From the NCBI GenBank assembly GCA_965227535.1, contig OZ245761.1, positions 4,650,001 through 4,714,000 on the forward strand: a stretch of 64,000 nt of DNA, in the 5' to 3' direction. The notes under the pieces are model-generated. The model ran no database searches. It saw only the letters and a program-made list of their open reading frames with translations, and had not been told where the DNA came from. Source of the DNA: SZUA-430 sp965227535. GTDB lineage: Bacteria > Pseudomonadota > Alphaproteobacteria > Micropepsales > Micropepsaceae. Positions 60,689 through 64,000 of the stretch are shown here, piece by piece (positions within the stretch are counted from its first letter, which is position 1; every line of letters starts with the position of its first letter). The translations under genes and the position numbers were made by a program.

Positions 60689-60976
60689 CGCAATACCCAT
60701 CGATAGAAAAGTGTTGTCCCCGCTTCGGCGAATCACCTGATTCGCCGATCATCAGTATGCTGCCGAATCAGTTTTGGACTGAGAAGTCCAAAGGCTTAGC
60801 CGGTTAATAAAAAACTAACGCGCTGAATCTGGAGTCGTTGCAGCCACCGAAAGCAAATTAGCGGTGGAAATGATTCACACGATTCACGGCCGATCGGCGA
60901 TGGGGACAGGGTGGACAGCGCCATCCTCGCGCAAGAGCGCTAGACTCACGAGTCTAAGCGGCGAAAAAATAGCGGA
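60689..60976. other. Intergenic region with possible CtrA-like motif
   Basis: On minus, TTAG-N7-TTAACC occurs at 60803-60818 (seen on plus as GGTTAATAAAAAACTAAC), a one-base variant of TTAA-N7-TTAA. It lies about 115 bases upstream of the TetR start. The rest holds nothing I can support. Confidence 0.35.
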
Positions 60977-62095
60977 TTAGCTGGATTTTCTAAGTGCCGA
61001 GTCGATGGACGCCCATAGCGGCTCGACCGGTTCAAGCCCGATGGAAAGGCGCACGAAGCCGTCCGCGACGCTGTCCCCCCATCTCGCGCGCCGCTCGGCG
61101 CTGGAGCGCACGCCGCCGAAACTCGTCGACGGCTGTATGTAAGGACAGTCCGCCATGAACTGCTCCGCCGCGCCGGTATCGCGAAGGGTCAGCGAGATCA
61201 TCGACCCGAACGTCGCCATCTGCTTGGCCGCAATCGCGTGCGAAGGATCGCCTTTGAGCCCCGGATAACGCACCGCGACCACGTTTTCATGTGCCTGCAG
61301 CCGTTCGGCGATCACGCCGGCCGTCGCGACCATCCGCGAAAGGCGCACTTCAAGCGTCTCAAGCCCGCGATAGACCAGCCAGGCTTCGAACGGCCCGGGA
61401 ATCGAGCCCGAAAACTTCCGCCAATCCTTGAATCGCGCCATCAGATCGCCATGCCGCGTCACGACATGGCCCATCAGCGCATCCGAATGCCCGTTGATCG
61501 CCTTCGTTCCCGCGCAAACGACAACGTCCGCGCCCAAGTCCAGCGGCCGCTGGCCGAGCGCGGTCATCGTCGTATTGTCGACTGAAAATACGGCGCCGGC
61601 CTTCTTACACAGCAACGCGGCTTCGCGAATATCGCAAACGTCGAGGCCAGGGTTCGAGGGCGTCTCGGCATGCACCAACCGAAAGCCGTCGAAGCCGCCT
61701 TCGAGGAAGCGCGCTGTCGGGCGCGTTTCGATCTTGACGCCCAACAGCCCAAGAAACTGATCGGACAGCGCCCGCGTCGCGAAATAACCGTCCGAAGGCA
61801 CCAGCACACGGTCCCCCGCCCGCGCCGTCGCAAACAGAACCGCCGCAATTGCCGCCATGCCTGACGGAAAGATAAGTGTTTCCGCACCCTCGATGACGCT
61901 AAGCGCCGCCTCTAAAGCTTCCCACGTAGGATTGCTGTAGCGCCCGTAGACGTAAGGCGCATTGGACGGATTGCCCGGGAGGTGAAACACCGCGGTCGGC
62001 CAGATCGCGGGTACGACGGAATCTCCGGGCGCGAGCGTGGCATCTCGATGATGCAATAGATGCGCGGCCAGCGCTTCGATCTCTGTTTTGTTCAT
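60977..62095 (-). CDS. Cys/Met metabolism PLP-dependent enzyme (cystathionine lyase-like)
   Basis: A 372-residue fold-type I PLP enzyme. YGRYSNPTWEALEAALSVIEGAETLIFPSGMAAIAAVL binds PLP phosphate; AETPSNPGLDVCDI and VDNTTMT are the family pair; GTKAINGHSDALMG carries the Schiff-base Lys. The family includes cystathionine gamma-synthase, beta- and gamma-lyase and O-acetylhomoserine sulfhydrylase; which reaction is not decidable. The ATG at 62095 has an AAGGTG site; a GTG lies 6 bases upstream. It begins 40 bases after the DnaJ-type gene's stop and may share its transcript. Confidence 0.92.
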   Translation of the reverse strand: MNKTEIEALAAHLLHHRDATLAPGDSVVPAIWPTAVFHLPGNPSNAPYVYGRYSNPTWEALEAALSVIEGAETLIFPSGMAAIAAVLFATARAGDRVLVPSDGYFATRALSDQFLGLLGVKIETRPTARFLEGGFDGFRLVHAETPSNPGLDVCDIREAALLCKKAGAVFSVDNTTMTALGQRPLDLGADVVVCAGTKAINGHSDALMGHVVTRHGDLMARFKDWRKFSGSIPGPFEAWLVYRGLETLEVRLSRMVATAGVIAERLQAHENVVAVRYPGLKGDPSHAIAAKQMATFGSMISLTLRDTGAAEQFMADCPYIQPSTSFGGVRSSAERRARWGDSVADGFVRLSIGLEPVEPLWASIDSALRKSS

Positions 62096-62135
62096 GGACA
62101 CCTTCGATGCGCCGCGAGCGTCACAGGCGCAAGCG

Positions 62136-63212
62136 TCAAATGTCGCCGAATTTTTTGCGCGGGTCGTAAGGGTGCGCCGCTTCCCAACGCTTCACGATGT
62201 CGTTCAAGTTCGAATCGGACTGATCCGGCAGCACGATCTGAAGCGTGACGAACTGATCGCCCGCGGGATGGATCGAGTATCCCGGAATGCCCTTGCCCTT
62301 CAGCTTAAACACCTGACCCGCATTCGCGCCCGGCGGAACGACCATCACCAGCGGCCCGTTCAACGTCGGCACCTTCACCTTCGCGCCGTGCAGCGCTTCG
62401 TTCAGCGTGATCGGCAGATCGAGATGAATGTCGTGACCTTCGCGGCGGAAGTAGGGATGCGGTTCGATCTTGATCGTGATCATCGCATCGCCGGCCTGGC
62501 CGCCCGGAATCCCCGGCTCGCCCAAACCCTTGAGACGGATCGACTGACCGTCGCGCACGCCGATCGGAATCTTCACGTCAAAGCGTTTGCCGGCCGGCAG
62601 CTTCACGCGCCGCGTGCCGCCGAGAGCCGCTTCCTCGAACGTGATCGAAAGGTCGTAATGGCTGTCGAGCCCCTTGCCCGGCGTCGGCTTCTTGCGCCCG
62701 CCCGCCGACCGCTCGCCGAAGAATTCGGAGAACAGATCCTCGACGCGGCTCTTCTTCGGCTCGCTCGCCGAGCCCGATCCAAACGCGCGTTCGAACGCGT
62801 TGCGGAAAGCCGAACTCGCGCCTTCTCCGTTCGCTTGCGCGCCATTCGCCGTACCGTTGGTGTGCGTCCCGTTCGCGTGACCGTTGACGTGCGCGCCGTT
62901 CTTCGCCGCCGTTTTTGTCGCGGTCTCTGCGGGCTCGCGCTCGGGCTCAGTCTGTTCAGGTTCCGGACGCGGAACATACCCGTGGCGCGGGTTACCGTGC
63001 GCGTCAATCTCACCACGGTCATAGGCTTTGCGCTTCGACGGGTCGCCGATCACCTGGTAGGCGATCGACAAATCTTTGAAGCGCTTGCCCTTATCGGACG
63101 CGCCTTCGCTAGTATCAGGATGGAATCGCTTCGCGAGCGAACGGAAGGCCGACTTGATGTCGTCCTCGCTGGCCGATCGCTGAACGCCGAGTACTGAATA
63201 GGGGTCATACAT
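62136..63212 (-). CDS. DnaJ-type (CbpA-like) co-chaperone
   Basis: A 358-residue J-domain protein. Residues 1-65 form the J-domain (DPYSVLGVQRSASEDDIKSAFRSLAKRFHPD; HPD at 31-33). A linker of about 85 residues is very rich in Asn-Gly-Ala/Thr (NGAHVNGHANGTHTNG), then a DnaJ C-terminal domain (GLDSHYDLSITFEEAALGGTRRVKLPAGKRFDVKIP...IPGYSIHPAGDQFVTLQI). The zinc-finger of type I DnaJ is absent, so it is type II, like CbpA/DjlA-class co-chaperones for DnaK. A TTAA-N7-TTAA site lies about 50 bases upstream. Confidence 0.9.
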   Translation of the reverse strand: MYDPYSVLGVQRSASEDDIKSAFRSLAKRFHPDTSEGASDKGKRFKDLSIAYQVIGDPSKRKAYDRGEIDAHGNPRHGYVPRPEPEQTEPEREPAETATKTAAKNGAHVNGHANGTHTNGTANGAQANGEGASSAFRNAFERAFGSGSASEPKKSRVEDLFSEFFGERSAGGRKKPTPGKGLDSHYDLSITFEEAALGGTRRVKLPAGKRFDVKIPIGVRDGQSIRLKGLGEPGIPGGQAGDAMITIKIEPHPYFRREGHDIHLDLPITLNEALHGAKVKVPTLNGPLVMVVPPGANAGQVFKLKGKGIPGYSIHPAGDQFVTLQIVLPDQSDSNLNDIVKRWEAAHPYDPRKKFGDI

Positions 63213-63260
63213 CAGCAAGCGCGCTCACACGCCAACGGGCGTCTGTTTGTAAACGAATTA

Positions 63261-63275
63261 TTAATTGTATCTTAA
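63261..63275. promoter_or_regulatory. Consensus CtrA-box TTAA-N7-TTAA
   Basis: TTAATTGTATCTTAA is the exact full CtrA recognition form known in Caulobacter and other alphaproteobacteria. It lies 49 bases upstream of the DnaJ-type start. Whether CtrA controls this gene is inference. Confidence 0.5.
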
Positions 63276-63345
63276 TAACCCACCGCTGCGCACTGCCATA
63301 CTACGTCGCAGGGCAAATGCGCAAATTACAAATATTTTCAAAAGC

Positions 63346-64000
63346 TTAGGGTGCCTTCGCGGCGTCCGATGCCGGCATTTTGACCAGGGATTCCGCAATC
63401 GCGCGCTCCGCCGGAGCCAGTTGCGCGGCCACAAAAGACAACTCCGCGGACGCCTTCGGATGCCCCTGATTCGCGGCGAGCTTCAACCAGCGATACGCTT
63501 CGATCATGTCCTGCCCGACGCCTTCGCCGCGCTCATAAAGCAGTCCAACGCGCAGTTGCGCATCGGCGTTGCCGCGCCCGGCCACGTTGCGCCACGACGC
63601 GAAGGCGAGCCTCTTGTCCTGCGCCGCATACGCGGTGAGCCCGGCGTTCATCTGCGCAAGATCAGCAGGCGGCATCTTCGCGGCATACTCCGCCGGCACG
63701 ACATCACCAGGCATCGCCCGCGGGCCGGTGCTCACCGGACCCGATGATGCCAACGGGGCAGTCGGCAGATTGCGCTCGGACGTGATCGTCCCGCCGCCGC
63801 GATACGGATCATCGTCATCACCAACCGGCGTCGATGACGTCGAAGGTCCGGGCCCCATCGCCGCAAGCTTCGCCTGCGCCGGCGCATAACCGTTGCGCGC
63901 CGCACGTTCGAACAAGGCGCGCGCACGCGCCGGGTCGCGCTCAACGCCAAGCCCCTGCTCGTACATTTCGGCAAGCTTCACTTGCGCGAGCGAAAGCCCC
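63346..64000 (-). CDS. Sel1-repeat protein (N-terminus beyond window)
   Basis: The last 218 residues of a longer protein; the frame stays open through the right edge. At least one Sel1 repeat (LAEMYEQGLGVERDPARARALFERAARNGYAPAQ) is near the edge and another further on (LRVGLLYERGEGVGQDMIEAYRWLKLAANQGHPKASAE), separated by a Ser/Pro/Thr-rich linker of about 60 residues and one LAFASWRNVAGRGNADAQ half-repeat. Sel1 repeats are protein-binding helical pairs, often in envelope or regulatory proteins. Whether the full protein is membrane-bound cannot be seen. Confidence 0.75.
   Translation of the reverse strand, partial: GLSLAQVKLAEMYEQGLGVERDPARARALFERAARNGYAPAQAKLAAMGPGPSTSSTPVGDDDDPYRGGGTITSERNLPTAPLASSGPVSTGPRAMPGDVVPAEYAAKMPPADLAQMNAGLTAYAAQDKRLAFASWRNVAGRGNADAQLRVGLLYERGEGVGQDMIEAYRWLKLAANQGHPKASAELSFVAAQLAPAERAIAESLVKMPASDAAKAP

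Overview
The window looks like a chromosomal segment of a GC-rich alphaproteobacterium. Most genes end their codons in C or G so strongly that long false reading frames open in other frames and on the opposite strand. Supporting content is an xseB-ispA-dxs isoprenoid block, a fabI / histidine phosphatase / aroC block near a DnaJ-type gene, a TorF-family porin, a SleB-like cell-wall hydrolase, a YceI / cytochrome b561 / YceI run and a TTAA-N7-TTAA motif matching the CtrA box. I cannot name the genus. No rRNA, tRNA, CRISPR array, insertion sequence or prophage was recognised. One gene is cut by each window edge: an amidohydrolase at the left and a Sel1-repeat protein at the right.

Layout. 1-3937: amidohydrolase (minus), then VOC protein, LysE exporter and a large SLOG-like/membrane fusion on plus. 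4018-6672: pyruvate phosphate dikinase. 6673-7300: a long non-coding stretch with hairpins. 7301-10210: cell-wall hydrolase, SDR, FKBP lipoprotein and RcnB-like protein. 10659-16232: a six-gene minus-strand run (YceI, cytochrome b561, YceI, Sua5/TsaC, serine hydrolase, FAD-linked oxidase). 16322-18937: acyl-CoA dehydrogenase and SDR. 18934-26825: beta-barrel protein, lone NPPY methyltransferase, YbjN-like protein, two divergent metallo-beta-lactamase-fold proteins, an SDR, an unrecognised six-span membrane protein and a small secreted protein. 26956-31669: D-cysteine desulfhydrase-like enzyme, a ferritin-like/Fe-S/2xCDGSH fusion, GNAT and a ZntB-like transporter. 31721-38466: HDAC-like amidohydrolase, M23 peptidase, a triplicated secreted repeat protein, receiver protein, Crp-like regulator, alcohol dehydrogenase and a small membrane protein. 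38463-46637: short stress or envelope genes, TorF porin, YtcJ-like amidohydrolase, SMP-30-like protein, cytochrome P450 and alpha/beta hydrolase. 46895-53961: xseB, ispA, dxs, an unknown gene, RlmD-like methyltransferase, another methyltransferase and an ornithine cyclodeaminase homologue. 53958-64000: mostly minus strand, with aroC, histidine phosphatase, fabI, DUF2237, class V aminotransferase, TetR, a Cys/Met PLP enzyme, a DnaJ-type protein and the Sel1 protein.

Most of the window is core or housekeeping metabolism: PEP/pyruvate interconversion, isoprenoid precursors, chorismate, fatty-acid elongation, tRNA t6A synthesis and rRNA methylation. The most unusual items are the SLOG-SLATT-like fusion (2093-3937), the four-module iron protein (28043-29986), the triplicated Tyr/Arg/Trp-rich secreted protein (34586-35362), and an architectural habit: seven of thirteen clear convergent gene pairs overlap by exactly four bases through interlocked stop codons (YTAR). 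Several intergenic palindromic repeats of the RIME/REP type are also present. Assignments rest on reading the translated sequence by eye and on recalled family signatures; no database search was run.
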